The notes: generated from the letters alone by a model not told the origin. A DNA stretch of 39,066 bases from Oligoflexales bacterium (GCA_947476525.1 CANJQY010000007.1:1-39066), one strand, 5' to 3'; counted from the first letter of the stretch, positions 1-8,707 are shown. Numbers and translations are program-made.

Positions 1-149
1 CTTAGGTCAGTTTCCTAATTTAATTGAATTTTTGGTTACTGTCTTCGGCTGATGAAGGTTACGCCACCTTTCTTCTCAAACACAAGATTTAGATATATCT
101 TCAGATTTTCTTAATTAGTGGTATTATTTCCTGCACGGCCCCAAAGGAA

Positions 150-2066
150 TTGAATCATCTCCTCTCAAACAAGGTGAATAGACAAGTGAGTCAACCCATT
201 TCTTCAAGTAAAAATCATATTACTCTTACAATCGCAGCTTTAGGAGTTGTATTTGGCGATATTGGCACGAGCCCGCTCTATGCAATGCGTGAATGCTTTT
301 CTGGAGCCCACGGTGTGGCATTGACGCCAAGCAACATTTTAGGAGTACTGTCGCTCATTCTCTGGTCTTTAATATTCATTGTATCAATCAAGTATTTACT
401 TTTTGTCATGCGCGCAGACAATAAAGGCGAAGGTGGAATCCTTTCGTTGATGGCTCTTTTGATTCCAAAGGAGACCAAGGTCAGAAGGTTTATCGATCCG
501 GTAGTTGCGATGGGTCTATTAGGAGCTGTTTTGCTTTACGGCGATGGTATCATTACACCAGCCATCACCATTCTCAGCGCAATCGAGGGTTTGAAAGTTT
601 TGACCCCGCTGTTTGAGCCTTACATAATTCTAGTATCCCTTGCAATTATTTGCATCTTATTTTTATTTCAGCACAAGGGTACCGCACACATCGGTAAAGT
701 GTTTGGTCCGATCATTTTGGTTTGGTTTTTCGTGTTGACTGCCATGGGAGTGCTGGGAGTCGCTAAGAATTTAGGAGTATTTTCTGCCTTGAATCCAATT
801 CACGGATTTCATTTTTTATTGGACAACGGATTTCACGGTTTCGTGGTATTAGGCAGCGTTTTTCTGGTCGTAACCGGTGGAGAAGCTCTGTACGCCGATA
901 TGGGCCATTTTGGTTTGGTGCCTATTCGACTTGGATGGTTTTATGTCGCGCTTCCTGCGTTGATGATAAATTATTTTGGACAAGGAGCCCTTCTATTGAG
1001 CGATCCTTCTGCGATCAAAAACCCCTTCTTTGCACTCGCCCCGAACTCGCTGCTGTACCCACTCGTGGGCTTGTCCACTGCTGCGGCTGTGATTGCGTCT
1101 CAAGCTCTTATCACAGGTGCGTTCTCGCTGACTCAGCAAGCGGTGAACCTCGGTTTTTTGCCGCGCTTGCAGATCAGACATACATCTGCTGACGAAAGGG
1201 GACAAATTTATATCCCAATCGTCAACTGGGCTCTAATGATCGGAACCATTTTTGTAGTTTTGATGTTTAAGAGTTCTAGTGCACTGGCATCTGCCTACGG
1301 AATCGCTGTCACAGGAACAATGGCCATTACATCGATACTAACTTGCATTGTGGCGCGCAAACTCTGGCACTGGAATCTTGCGGTAGTAGTGTCGATAGGT
1401 ACAGCATTTATTTTGGTCGATCTTGCGTTTCTAGGCGCCAATGCACTTAAGATCGTCGAAGGTGGCTGGTTTCCATTGTTGCTGGGTGCTGTTTTATTCA
1501 CAGTAATGACAACATGGAAACGAGGCCGTCAAATCCTCACAAATAGACTTGTGATGGCGACAAAACCCATCGAACGATTTGTGGCTGAAACAGCTCCCTT
1601 GGCAAGACTCCGAGTTCCTGGCGTTGCTGTTATATTGACAGGAAAATCTGAAGGCACTCCGCTACCATTGATTCATAATTTCAAAATTAATAGTGTGATC
1701 CATGAACATGTCATCCTTCTGACGATAGTCACTGATGAAGTGGCACATACGGATTTAGCAGAGCAGATGTCAGTTGAGTCGTTAGGAGCCAATTTCTACC
1801 GAGTCATTGCGAAGTACGGTTTCATGGATTCACCAAATGTCCCCGAAGTCCTGCGCAAATGTAAAGACAAAGATATCCCCGTGGATCCCACATCCGCTAT
1901 TTACATTATCGGCAGAGAGACGCTCATCGCTACCGAAGTCCCAGGAATGGCTCTGTGGCGCGAACACCTGTTTGCCTTCATGACACGCAACGCTCAGGGC
2001 GCCATGGCCTATTTCCATTTACCACCCAAACAGGTCATTGAAATTGGGGTCCAGGTCAGACTTTAA
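150..2066 (+). CDS. kup: Kup-type low-affinity potassium transporter
   Basis: This is an inner-membrane K+/H+ symporter of the KUP/HAK/KT family that brings potassium into the cell. The protein is 638 residues, close to the usual 620-630. The diagnostic GDIGTSPLY motif sits at about residues 36-44 in the first membrane segment, and about twelve hydrophobic segments run to roughly residue 450. A soluble C-terminal domain of about 180 residues follows, as in the family. The listed start is TTG; an AAGGA stretch lies only 1-2 bases upstream, which is too close. GTG codons at residues 9 and 13 lie downstream and have no better ribosome site, so the exact start is unsettled. The gene stands alone and converges on the lipoprotein gene downstream. 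No riboswitch was recognised in the 149 bases upstream. Family identity is secure. Confidence 0.95.
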   Translation: MNHLLSNKVNRQVSQPISSSKNHITLTIAALGVVFGDIGTSPLYAMRECFSGAHGVALTPSNILGVLSLILWSLIFIVSIKYLLFVMRADNKGEGGILSLMALLIPKETKVRRFIDPVVAMGLLGAVLLYGDGIITPAITILSAIEGLKVLTPLFEPYIILVSLAIICILFLFQHKGTAHIGKVFGPIILVWFFVLTAMGVLGVAKNLGVFSALNPIHGFHFLLDNGFHGFVVLGSVFLVVTGGEALYADMGHFGLVPIRLGWFYVALPALMINYFGQGALLLSDPSAIKNPFFALAPNSLLYPLVGLSTAAAVIASQALITGAFSLTQQAVNLGFLPRLQIRHTSADERGQIYIPIVNWALMIGTIFVVLMFKSSSALASAYGIAVTGTMAITSILTCIVARKLWHWNLAVVVSIGTAFILVDLAFLGANALKIVEGGWFPLLLGAVLFTVMTTWKRGRQILTNRLVMATKPIERFVAETAPLARLRVPGVAVILTGKSEGTPLPLIHNFKINSVIHEHVILLTIVTDEVAHTDLAEQMSVESLGANFYRVIAKYGFMDSPNVPEVLRKCKDKDIPVDPTSAIYIIGRETLIATEVPGMALWREHLFAFMTRNAQGAMAYFHLPPKQVIEIGVQVRL

Positions 2067-2081
2067 TTTACTGACTAATTT

Positions 2082-3290
2082 TTACGGTGTCAAAAAAGAG
2101 GTCACCTTAAACTCGACATCATCTGCAGATTTTAAATACACTTGGGCATTTGCTTGCTCAGTTGACACGACATTTATCATACCGTTTGCGACAACTTGAA
2201 TTGATTTTTTCTCGTGATAATTTCTCACCACTCCGGGAGCTTCTACGGCTTCATCCCAAGCCTTTTTTGCCTTTGCGGAAATGGCCATAAATATTTCCCC
2301 AAACGAATCATCACTGGTAGAAGCGCTTGGAAAGAATGTCATATTGCGCCCAACGCCGTTACCGTCGACGACACGTACCGCATAGACATCGACAGATATT
2401 GCTGGACTTTTATCAAACTTAACCAAATGCCCCACCACAGCACGCGTAGTCCCATGGCAATTAATCAGTGGATCTACGATTGTAATTGCCTGTTCGAAGT
2501 TTTCATCCGTTTGAAAATGGGGTGGTCTCCCCTCTTTTCCTTGAACCACACGAACATTGACATCGACGATGTCACCTTTAAAAAGACCTTTAGCGACTGC
2601 GGAATGTTTGCTTCTCACGGCAATTGGCATCATGAAGTTGTCTTTTTCAAGTACGATTGCATAGCCATAGGTCTCAGATGCTACGAGGGCATGAATTTGA
2701 CCAAACACGCGAAAATTTTTGACGCCTTTTAATGTCGCCGCATCAAAACTATATTCGTTGTCAGTCGACTTATCATAAGGTGTCAGAATGGTGATTTCAG
2801 AAATAATCAGGTGTTTAATCGGGCTTTTGTTATCTAAAAGAGTTCCTCTAAGGCGCACCTTATCATGGCGATTTAGTGTTTCAAATTGCTTCCAAATTTC
2901 TGGGGTTGCGCCAACTAGCGAGAATTGTTCCGCCTGAAAAAATGCCATAGGATTACCGGGTTCCACTTTGCGGTAGGTAAACAGATACTGTTTGTAGGAT
3001 GGCACGGCTCCGTGAATCCACCCAACAAAACCGTCGGCACTGGCGAGTTTGTCACTAATGAACTTATCTTCAAAGGTATAAGGGGGAGTAGGATCTTGCG
3101 CGGTTGCAGGGCGCACGTCGCCACAATATTTTGATTTTGAATAGTCGGACGCATCCACAGACAAATTAAGGCCCATCGGCTTTGTGACGATGTCGCGAAC
3201 TGGCTCTTTCGCCTTACGAAATTTACCACAGCCGACTGAGGCTGCCACTACGGATACTGACACGAGGATTTGAGCTATATTAATACGCAT
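2082..3290 (-). CDS. Predicted lipoprotein of unknown function
   Basis: I do not recognise the family. The 402-residue product starts with a short hydrophobic signal (residues 4-20) ending in a lipobox-like SVGC with Cys21, so it is probably lipid-anchored in the envelope. The rest is soluble, with two stretches that look like related beta-rich modules (about residues 80-180 and 190-270). Both speak of conversion or range limits, for example DKVRLRGTLLD and GDIVDVNVRVVQG, resembling OB-like beta-barrel folds; this is only an impression. It lies tail to tail with kup, 15 bases apart. No operon partner is visible on its strand. Confidence 0.8.
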   Translation of the reverse strand: MRINIAQILVSVSVVAASVGCGKFRKAKEPVRDIVTKPMGLNLSVDASDYSKSKYCGDVRPATAQDPTPPYTFEDKFISDKLASADGFVGWIHGAVPSYKQYLFTYRKVEPGNPMAFFQAEQFSLVGATPEIWKQFETLNRHDKVRLRGTLLDNKSPIKHLIISEITILTPYDKSTDNEYSFDAATLKGVKNFRVFGQIHALVASETYGYAIVLEKDNFMMPIAVRSKHSAVAKGLFKGDIVDVNVRVVQGKEGRPPHFQTDENFEQAITIVDPLINCHGTTRAVVGHLVKFDKSPAISVDVYAVRVVDGNGVGRNMTFFPSASTSDDSFGEIFMAISAKAKKAWDEAVEAPGVVRNYHEKKSIQVVANGMINVVSTEQANAQVYLKSADDVEFKVTSFLTP

Positions 3291-3552
3291 AAAATCTCCA
3301 AAAATTGTTCGTTCGGTCCATTTAAATTTTCCATACTCACAGCAATGTTTAGGAGAGTTATCATCATCCCTAGCAACTTACAAGAAACAAGGTGCAATTA
3401 CTTCTAGAACTATCGCTTGGTGCGTGATTTAATACTAATTTGGTGGCAAGCTACAAGTTTTTATGGATATCACACACCTCGGACACACCATCCACCTTCG
3501 TCTCGATGATATCTATTTTTTGCCTTGAGTTAATTTAGAAAGTGTTGTTTCG

Positions 3553-4053
3553 ATGCCTAATAAAAATCTCAATAGAAAAATACTCCTTCGCGATCTTTTG
3601 CTTGCAGCCCTCGACGAAAATTGCGCCATGTTAGATTTGACGGTTTGTGCTGCCGTCGATGCGGCGACCAACACAGAAAGTAAACCTGAAAACAAGTACG
3701 ATACGCGCGCTCTTGAAGCCTCCTACCTCGCTGGGGCTCAGCGCGAACGCCTCAATGAAGCCAAGGGAATGCGCCGAGTCCTCGCTTCCACTGAACTGAG
3801 ATCTTTTGACGAAGGTACGCCCATTGCCTCCACCGCCGTGGTTGAATTGGAGTGCGACGGCATTCATTCATCGTGTTTCCTACTGCCGTTTGCGGCAGGC
3901 TTCAGTCTGCCGCAAGACTCCACCACGACAGTCCACACAGTGTCGCTTCAATCCCCACTCGGCCAGGGCCTTGTTGGCAAATTTATAGGAGACTCGTTCA
4001 CTATTTCAATTGCTGGCAAAGATAAAATTTACGAAATTATTTTCTGTTATTAG
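3553..4053 (+). CDS. GreA/GreB-family transcription factor-like protein
   Basis: The 166-residue protein resembles stand-alone Gre-factor-like proteins. Residues 47-60 (ENKYDTRALEASYL) match the conserved segment of the Gre-like N-terminal helical region in this subgroup. Residues 134-149 (SPLGQGLVGKFIGDSF) match the GreA/GreB C-terminal FKBP-like domain signature. True GreA has an acidic coiled-coil tip that enters the RNA polymerase secondary channel; here the coiled-coil region is short and Cys-containing, so cleavage stimulation is not assured and the protein may instead only bind polymerase. The ATG start has a weak upstream purine stretch. It is followed by a GGAGA-CCGA-TCTCC hairpin (4072-4085) without a T run. 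Confidence 0.75.
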   Translation: MPNKNLNRKILLRDLLLAALDENCAMLDLTVCAAVDAATNTESKPENKYDTRALEASYLAGAQRERLNEAKGMRRVLASTELRSFDEGTPIASTAVVELECDGIHSSCFLLPFAAGFSLPQDSTTTVHTVSLQSPLGQGLVGKFIGDSFTISIAGKDKIYEIIFCY

Positions 4054-4109
4054 AGACAATGATCCGTCGCCGGAGACCGATCTCCTGACCGGAACCATCT
4101 CACCATTAC

Positions 4110-4128
4110 CTGTCAGGTAAATTGACAG
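4110..4128. promoter_or_regulatory. Dyad CTGTCA-N7-TGACAG, candidate activator site 1
   Basis: Perfect six-base inverted arms, CTGTCA and TGACAG, are separated by seven bases. The dyad lies about 93 bases upstream of the -24 element of the 4220 sigma-54 promoter, where bacterial enhancer-binding proteins usually bind. The same arms with the same spacing occur upstream of the sigma-54 promoter at 14827. The activator is unknown. Confidence 0.5.
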
Positions 4129-4219
4129 TTTGTACGGAAGTCCAACCATAATCCAGCGCATCGTCTGTTTAACAGCCCTATATTACAGGCATTTTAAATG
4201 CATTTGCATCCACCCCGCC

Positions 4220-4236
4220 TTGGCACGGCTCGTGCA
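4220..4236 (+). promoter_or_regulatory. Sigma-54 promoter, no clear target gene
   Basis: TTGGCACGGCTCGTGCA matches the TTGGCACG-N4-TTGCA consensus except for one base. The invariant GG (4222-4223) and GC (4234-4235) are exactly ten bases apart. Transcription should start near 4247 and run rightwards, antisense to the end of the GspE-N gene if it continues past 4459. Confidence 0.75.
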
Positions 4237-4246
4237 TATTGGAACT

Positions 4247-4484
4247 CATCTAATCTTTCAGATTAGTGAAGTAGTTCGGCGGTTTTCACTTTGAATCAAT
4301 AAAAATGACATCCTTTGAAACAGTCAAATTTAGATTCATCTCTTTTCCCCTTTGTTGCCCTTCTGTTGCCGCTCACCCCGCTCCCGTCACTAATCAGCCG
4401 GGCTACTTTCCTCCTCCCTCTCGTCGTCGGTCCATTGTTGGTCCCGACTATTGCCTGCCTAGAGCTTCGGCGAAACACTTCTAA
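4247..4484 (+). ncRNA. Candidate sigma-54-dependent small RNA or 59-codon ORF
   Basis: The predicted transcript from the 4220 promoter begins with a perfect hairpin, CTAATCT-TTC-AGATTAG (4250-4266). An ATG at 4305 opens 59 codons ending at 4484, but it has no Shine-Dalgarno sequence, no recognisable protein character and many Pro, Ser and Arg residues. A non-coding or antisense RNA is therefore as likely as a peptide. No T-run terminator is seen, so the 3' end is arbitrary. Confidence 0.3.
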
Positions 4485-6528
4485 TAACATCCGCAAAACT
4501 TTGCTTTAAGCCATCATGATCACTTGCCCCGGAAAACGAAGCAAAACTTAGGACTATCGTATCTCCATGAGTTCTCGCAAGCACCATCGTCGGTGCATTT
4601 TTTGCGTCTGGCCATGATTTTATTATCGCCACGGCTGATGCTCCAAGCGCCGCGGAAATTGGTGTCCAGGTGGCCTCGTCAGCTGTTTTTTCAGCGAAAA
4701 TCTGTGCCGACTTTAGATCAATTCCCGCAGGAATCTGAGCCTCGCTCGTCGGTCCATCGCCCGCTTGTTGCCACAGTATTCCCTTTGAAAGTTTTCCACC
4801 CTTAATGCTAACTATAGCTCCGGAGCTAATGCCAACTTTTGCCGATACTTCGGCAATCCGCTGCAATGCTTTTTCCGGATCACTCGTCATTTGCATTTGA
4901 ACTAATGCGCGGTTTAACACTGTAATACCTGCGTGGGCGGATACTACTGCTGCTGGCTGAGCGATTGGAGCGATTGGAGCGATTGAAGCTTTTGCAACTT
5001 CAGCAGCACCAGGAACATCATCCATTGGGGTATCTTCTTGCATACCTAATGGTTCGTTATCGAGGCTTGGCAGCATCGAGGCGTCTGAGTCTTCTTGCAA
5101 GCCAGAAAAGTCTAAGGTTGGTTCATCGCCATCTGCTTTCATTTCATCCTCAAAAGCAGGTTGCTCGCCTGAAGCACCAAGACCAAGACCATCAATTCTC
5201 GGTTCATCTGGCTCGAAAAGGTCATCCTCTGATGGGACTTCTAACCCAACGTCTTCCACCCCACCCATGAGATCGTCACCGTCAAGCGCTAAGTTTTCAC
5301 TTGCGCCATCCAAAGCGGTGGTTGGCGTTTCATCATCCATTCCTGCCATGGATTCAAGAGAATTATCCGGCTCAGGATCTGCTTGAATTCCGAGGTCGAT
5401 GTCATCATCAAGTCCATCTGGAAGCGCACTTACAGCGCCAGCTACGCTTATTCCTGGATCAACGTCCACGTCCACGTCTACGTATTCTCCTAGATCGGCA
5501 CTTGCCGCAACGGCTCCGTCCAGACCACCTTCTAGGCCTCCGCCGATATCACTTTCAAGGCCACTGGCAATGTCATCAACGGGAAGTTCGGCAACAGAGA
5601 CTTCAACTTCCGATTCGTCATTTGCAACTGCTGGGGCTGCTACCGCTTTTGGAATCTCATTTCCGTCGTCGTCTAAATCAAAATCGATGGAGTTATCAAT
5701 TCCTGAAAAATCTTCCTCAGGTAAAGCCGCTTTCTGATAGGATACTGCACCTTGCGATTCGTCTTTTACAAACGCTGGTGTTGCTTCCTCTTTGGGGATC
5801 TCATTTCTATCGTCGTCTATATCAAAATCTTGGGAGTGATCAGGCTCAGATGCGGCCGCAGAATCGACCCATTCATCCTCGGAAGATCCTGACTCCTCCG
5901 CTCCACTATTCAACGATTGTTGAACTTCTATTTCTCCAACTTCGTTGGCACCGTCATCAGTATCTTCGGCCAAATCAGTTCCGTCAAAAGTGAATTCATA
6001 CTCTGATTCGTCATTCATGTTACGTTGTACTGGTTTTTGTTTCGTTTGGGACATTCGGCCATGGGTTTTAATAAACGACTCGAATCGGCTGTCGGCAATT
6101 TTCACGACTGCGCCAATCTCTTTTAATCCAAAATTGATCTGTGATTGGGTTGCAATGACAGGTCTAATTTGATAACCCGTAAAAAAGACCATTTGACTTA
6201 TGGCGTCCAGATCCGTGGGATCAACCATTGCTAAAACCAATGTTCCATCCTTTATGTGAAGAGGAAGAACCTCTAGCCAGGAGAGCACATGAAGTGGAGC
6301 AACATCCATAATTCTCAGGTCCAATTCTTGGAGAATATCTTTTTCTGCCTGACGGTAAGAAGTGTTCGACGTAAAAAGTGCGCTAAGTTCGACCTCATCC
6401 AAAAGGCCTAGCGCAAGAATACTTCGCGCAAAACTCCCATGGTGGTTGGCGCTTTCGCGTTTAATTAATTGCCGATCTGACGCCGATAGAATTCCCTCGC
6501 GCACCAACAATGAACCAAGACGAGACAT
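4459..6528 (-). CDS. GspE/PilB N-terminal-domain protein with acidic linker
   Basis: From the ATG at 6528 the protein has 689 residues. Residues 1 to about 140 form a T2SS-ATPase N-terminal domain: the LGSLLVREGILS opening, then the LPLHIKDGTLVLAMVDPTD segment typical of GspE/PilB N-domains. There is no Walker A box, so the ATPase core is absent. A very acidic, low-complexity linker of about 380 residues follows. It holds an internal repeat of the form DFDxDDDxNEIPK at two places. A C-terminal region of about 160 residues looks folded and could be GAF-like, but this is unproven. An upstream in-frame ATG at 6570 would add 14 residues. I prefer 6528 because the run of ten G just upstream can serve as the ribosome site. 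Its role may be as an adaptor or regulator of a pilus or secretion machine. Confidence 0.8.
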   Translation of the reverse strand: MSRLGSLLVREGILSASDRQLIKRESANHHGSFARSILALGLLDEVELSALFTSNTSYRQAEKDILQELDLRIMDVAPLHVLSWLEVLPLHIKDGTLVLAMVDPTDLDAISQMVFFTGYQIRPVIATQSQINFGLKEIGAVVKIADSRFESFIKTHGRMSQTKQKPVQRNMNDESEYEFTFDGTDLAEDTDDGANEVGEIEVQQSLNSGAEESGSSEDEWVDSAAASEPDHSQDFDIDDDRNEIPKEEATPAFVKDESQGAVSYQKAALPEEDFSGIDNSIDFDLDDDGNEIPKAVAAPAVANDESEVEVSVAELPVDDIASGLESDIGGGLEGGLDGAVAASADLGEYVDVDVDVDPGISVAGAVSALPDGLDDDIDLGIQADPEPDNSLESMAGMDDETPTTALDGASENLALDGDDLMGGVEDVGLEVPSEDDLFEPDEPRIDGLGLGASGEQPAFEDEMKADGDEPTLDFSGLQEDSDASMLPSLDNEPLGMQEDTPMDDVPGAAEVAKASIAPIAPIAQPAAVVSAHAGITVLNRALVQMQMTSDPEKALQRIAEVSAKVGISSGAIVSIKGGKLSKGILWQQAGDGPTSEAQIPAGIDLKSAQIFAEKTADEATWTPISAALGASAVAIIKSWPDAKNAPTMVLARTHGDTIVLSFASFSGASDHDGLKQSFADVIRSVSPKL

Positions 6529-6532
6529 GTTG

Positions 6533-6542
6533 CCCCCCCCCC
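6533..6542 (-). repeat. G10 homopolymer at translation start
   Basis: On the coding strand ten consecutive G residues end four bases before the preferred ATG of the GspE-N gene and form its only Shine-Dalgarno-like element. A change in tract length would alter the ribosome site, or shift the frame if the upstream ATG (6570) is used. Confidence 0.85.
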
Positions 6543-6656
6543 TTACTAAATTTGACTGCAAATTAGGCAATACCTGCTATTTGTTTAATTTTATCACATT
6601 GTTGGTCAAAGCTGCTGTTTCTGTATAAAAGTTGTTGTGAATCAGATCATTGACTG

Positions 6657-6691
6657 GCACCATGAAACGGTGCAGCGTCAAAGTACGCTGC
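6657..6691 (+). promoter_or_regulatory. Two adjacent hairpins in yfgM-like leader
   Basis: GCACC (6657-6661) pairs with GGTGC (6669-6673). GCAGCGT (6672-6678) pairs with ACGCTGC (6685-6691). The two stems share bases 6672-6673, so they may be mutually exclusive. They lie 40-75 bases upstream of the yfgM-like ATG, with no T run between them, and could be a leader control element or a terminator for rightward read-through. Confidence 0.4.
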
Positions 6692-6731
6692 TGAATCTAT
6701 TAGTATTTTAATTTATTTTTGAGGTTTCATC

Positions 6732-7559
6732 ATGGCTGGACACAAACAAATTGAACAAGCGCTCAAACGCCCCGACAACTTTCAGGACAACATCCTAAGG
6801 GCCATAGCTTATGTCAAAGAAAATAAGCAGCGAGCCTTTATGATCATGTCACCTCTGCTAGCAGTATGTATCGTTGGATATGCGGTATTCTCATGGAGCA
6901 GCCGGCAGGCGGCGAATCGACGTGGTGAAGTATCTAAAATAGGCGCCGTGCAAGCAAAAGAAGTCGCAAGTTTGGACAAAGCACGCGCAGACCTTCAAAA
7001 ACAAATTGACGATCTGCGCGCGACAAAGCCTAGTGCTGACGGCAAAAAAACTGAGATCTCTGCGGAAGATCTAGTGACCGTTACGAAATTGGAATTGCAA
7101 ATCTCTACCCTCAAACCGGACAAATCAAAATCCACAGCTGAATATAAAAAATTCTACGACGCAAACACATTGAATCAAGAAGGTTGGATGGCTGGACTTT
7201 CTTGGGCCGGCGTACAATTGGAGGAAGGTAAGGCTGCAGACGCACGCACTGTAGCTGAAGCCATTTCAAAAGCCAGCACTTCAAATAATTTCTATCAAAC
7301 CGTGTCACGCATGATGCTTATTGGAATTATGGAAGATGCTTCTGAGTTCGATGCTGCGATTAAAGAAAGCGACGTAATTATTAGCCTAGCCTCTGATGAA
7401 ACTAAACCAATGGCGCTGTTGGCGAAGGGCCGCCTTCAGTATTTTAAAAAGTCTTTTCCTGAAGCTCGCCTGGCGTTGAAAGAACTGATCGAAAAATTCG
7501 CCACCTCGTCCGAAGCCTCGACAGCGCGCAGCCTCATAGCGGCGATGGGTCCCGCTTAA
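6732..7559 (+). CDS. YfgM-like membrane protein with TPR-type domain
   Basis: The 275-residue protein has a cytosolic N-terminus, one membrane segment (about residues 35-55), a charged coiled-coil stretch (about 60-98) and a C-terminal helical TPR-like region (about 150-270, including the pattern MALLAKGRLQYFKKSFPEAR). This is the layout of YfgM/TPR_21 proteins, inner-membrane factors that work with the SecYEG translocon and periplasmic chaperones. The call is supported mainly by the next gene, a BamB-like propeller: yfgM and bamB are neighbours in many proteobacteria. GAGG lies seven bases before the ATG. The sequence is divergent, so equivalence to E. coli YfgM is an inference. Confidence 0.75.
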   Translation: MAGHKQIEQALKRPDNFQDNILRAIAYVKENKQRAFMIMSPLLAVCIVGYAVFSWSSRQAANRRGEVSKIGAVQAKEVASLDKARADLQKQIDDLRATKPSADGKKTEISAEDLVTVTKLELQISTLKPDKSKSTAEYKKFYDANTLNQEGWMAGLSWAGVQLEEGKAADARTVAEAISKASTSNNFYQTVSRMMLIGIMEDASEFDAAIKESDVIISLASDETKPMALLAKGRLQYFKKSFPEARLALKELIEKFATSSEASTARSLIAAMGPA

Positions 7560-7588
7560 GGTCTTTCAACAGTATACTTGGAGCTAAA

Positions 7589-8707
7589 ATGCTTAGGCCA
7601 AAACACATGCACACGATCGCACTTATGATGATAAACCTCTGTTTATCATCATCGCAAAGTGTACTGGGTGCGCCACTGCCGCTTAAGCCGTTTCGGCTTG
7701 GAGTGATCGCCATGAATCGCGAACTGAACCAAGTTAAGCCGCTTGCAGAATCGGACCCAGGTGGCTTTGTCCTTCAAGGCAGCGTCGTCATAGGAAGCTA
7801 CAACGCCTCGACAATTCGCGCTTACAACATCGATTCTCGAAAAAATAAATGGTGGTTTGCCACCGACGGAGAAATGACCGCTCCGCCATTAGTTATCGAA
7901 AACACTCTATTTTTTGCGACTCGGTCTGGCCAATTATCGGCCCTAAACATTAGCACTGGCAAAGCTATTTGGAATACCGAACTTGAATCATACATCGATC
8001 GTCCTTTGACTTTTTCCAATGGAGTTATTTACGCCGTGACCACCGGACAGGTCGCCTACGCCGTCGATGGGCTCACAGGAAAACGTCTTTGGGTACACGA
8101 TGCGGGATTTCCTGACAAGATAACCGTGCGACGGGCCCCGGCCGCGATCGTCCAAGACGGTCGGTTAATCATCGGCCTGACCTCTGGCGACATCCTTGCT
8201 TTAAAACTTGAGGACGGTAAACAAGTTTGGAAGTATAATCCTTTTTATCAAGAAACTCGCTTCAATGACTTTGTCGGTGAATTGATTGTTCACAATGGAA
8301 AGCTGCTTATAAGCCGCTACGACGGCCTCATTGCGCTCGTATCCGTCGGCCAAGAACGTCAGGTTATTTGGCAAGACCGGCAGACATCGGCTTCAACATC
8401 TACGTTTCGGGCAGGGCGATATTACGTCGGTCTAACGAACGGGGAAATCATCGCTTACGACGCAACGTCTGGCCGTGTTAGCTGGCGAACTCAATTGGCG
8501 ACGACACCTGCATTCATGGTAGCTAGTGAAACCGGAGTTTATGTTATCGGTAACAGCGGCCGCATTTCGGCGTTAGACATCGCCACTGGAGTGGCCCTCT
8601 GGTATGACGATCTCGGTAGCCGAATTGCAACCGCACCAATTATTTCTGGGAATAAAATGTTTGTAGCCAGTGGGTTACATAATCTTTACGGTTACTTGAT
8701 TAAATAA
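7589..8707 (+). CDS. bamB: BamB-like PQQ-repeat beta-propeller protein
   Basis: The 372-residue protein has a signal peptide (hydrophobic to about residue 27, likely cleavage after VLG) and repeated propeller blades of the PQQ type, such as SALNISTGKAIWNTEL, YAVDGLTGKRLWVHD, LALKLEDGKQVWKY and IAYDATSGRVSWRTQL. BamB is the propeller subunit of the BAM complex that inserts outer-membrane beta-barrels. E. coli BamB is a lipoprotein; here no proper lipobox is visible, so the protein may be soluble in the periplasm or anchored by partners. It sits 29 bases after the yfgM-like gene with GGAG five bases before the ATG, so the two are probably co-transcribed. The stop codon runs into the first copy of a 35-base repeat. 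Confidence 0.8.
   Translation: MLRPKHMHTIALMMINLCLSSSQSVLGAPLPLKPFRLGVIAMNRELNQVKPLAESDPGGFVLQGSVVIGSYNASTIRAYNIDSRKNKWWFATDGEMTAPPLVIENTLFFATRSGQLSALNISTGKAIWNTELESYIDRPLTFSNGVIYAVTTGQVAYAVDGLTGKRLWVHDAGFPDKITVRRAPAAIVQDGRLIIGLTSGDILALKLEDGKQVWKYNPFYQETRFNDFVGELIVHNGKLLISRYDGLIALVSVGQERQVIWQDRQTSASTSTFRAGRYYVGLTNGEIIAYDATSGRVSWRTQLATTPAFMVASETGVYVIGNSGRISALDIATGVALWYDDLGSRIATAPIISGNKMFVASGLHNLYGYLIK

Larger units (their letters stand above)
4054..4458. other. Intergenic regulatory region with sigma-54 promoter
   Basis: This 405-base gap lies between the Gre-like gene and the 3' end of the minus-strand GspE-N gene. It holds a small hairpin (4072-4085), a CTGTCA...TTGACAG dyad (4110-4128), a near-consensus sigma-54 promoter reading rightwards (4220-4236), and a perfect seven-pair hairpin (4250-4266) at the expected transcript start. 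No convincing protein gene follows the promoter. Confidence 0.7.

Noticed and set aside
1-149. Riboswitch upstream of kup
   Set aside because: No conserved c-di-AMP or metal riboswitch elements could be recognised in the short leader.
3001-3020. TGGCACGGCTCCGTG as a sigma-54 promoter
   Set aside because: It lies inside the lipoprotein gene and lacks GC ten bases after GG.
5301-5993. Long plus-strand frames opposite the GspE-N acidic linker
   Set aside because: They are shadows of the repetitive Asp/Glu codons on the other strand; no ribosome site or plausible protein.
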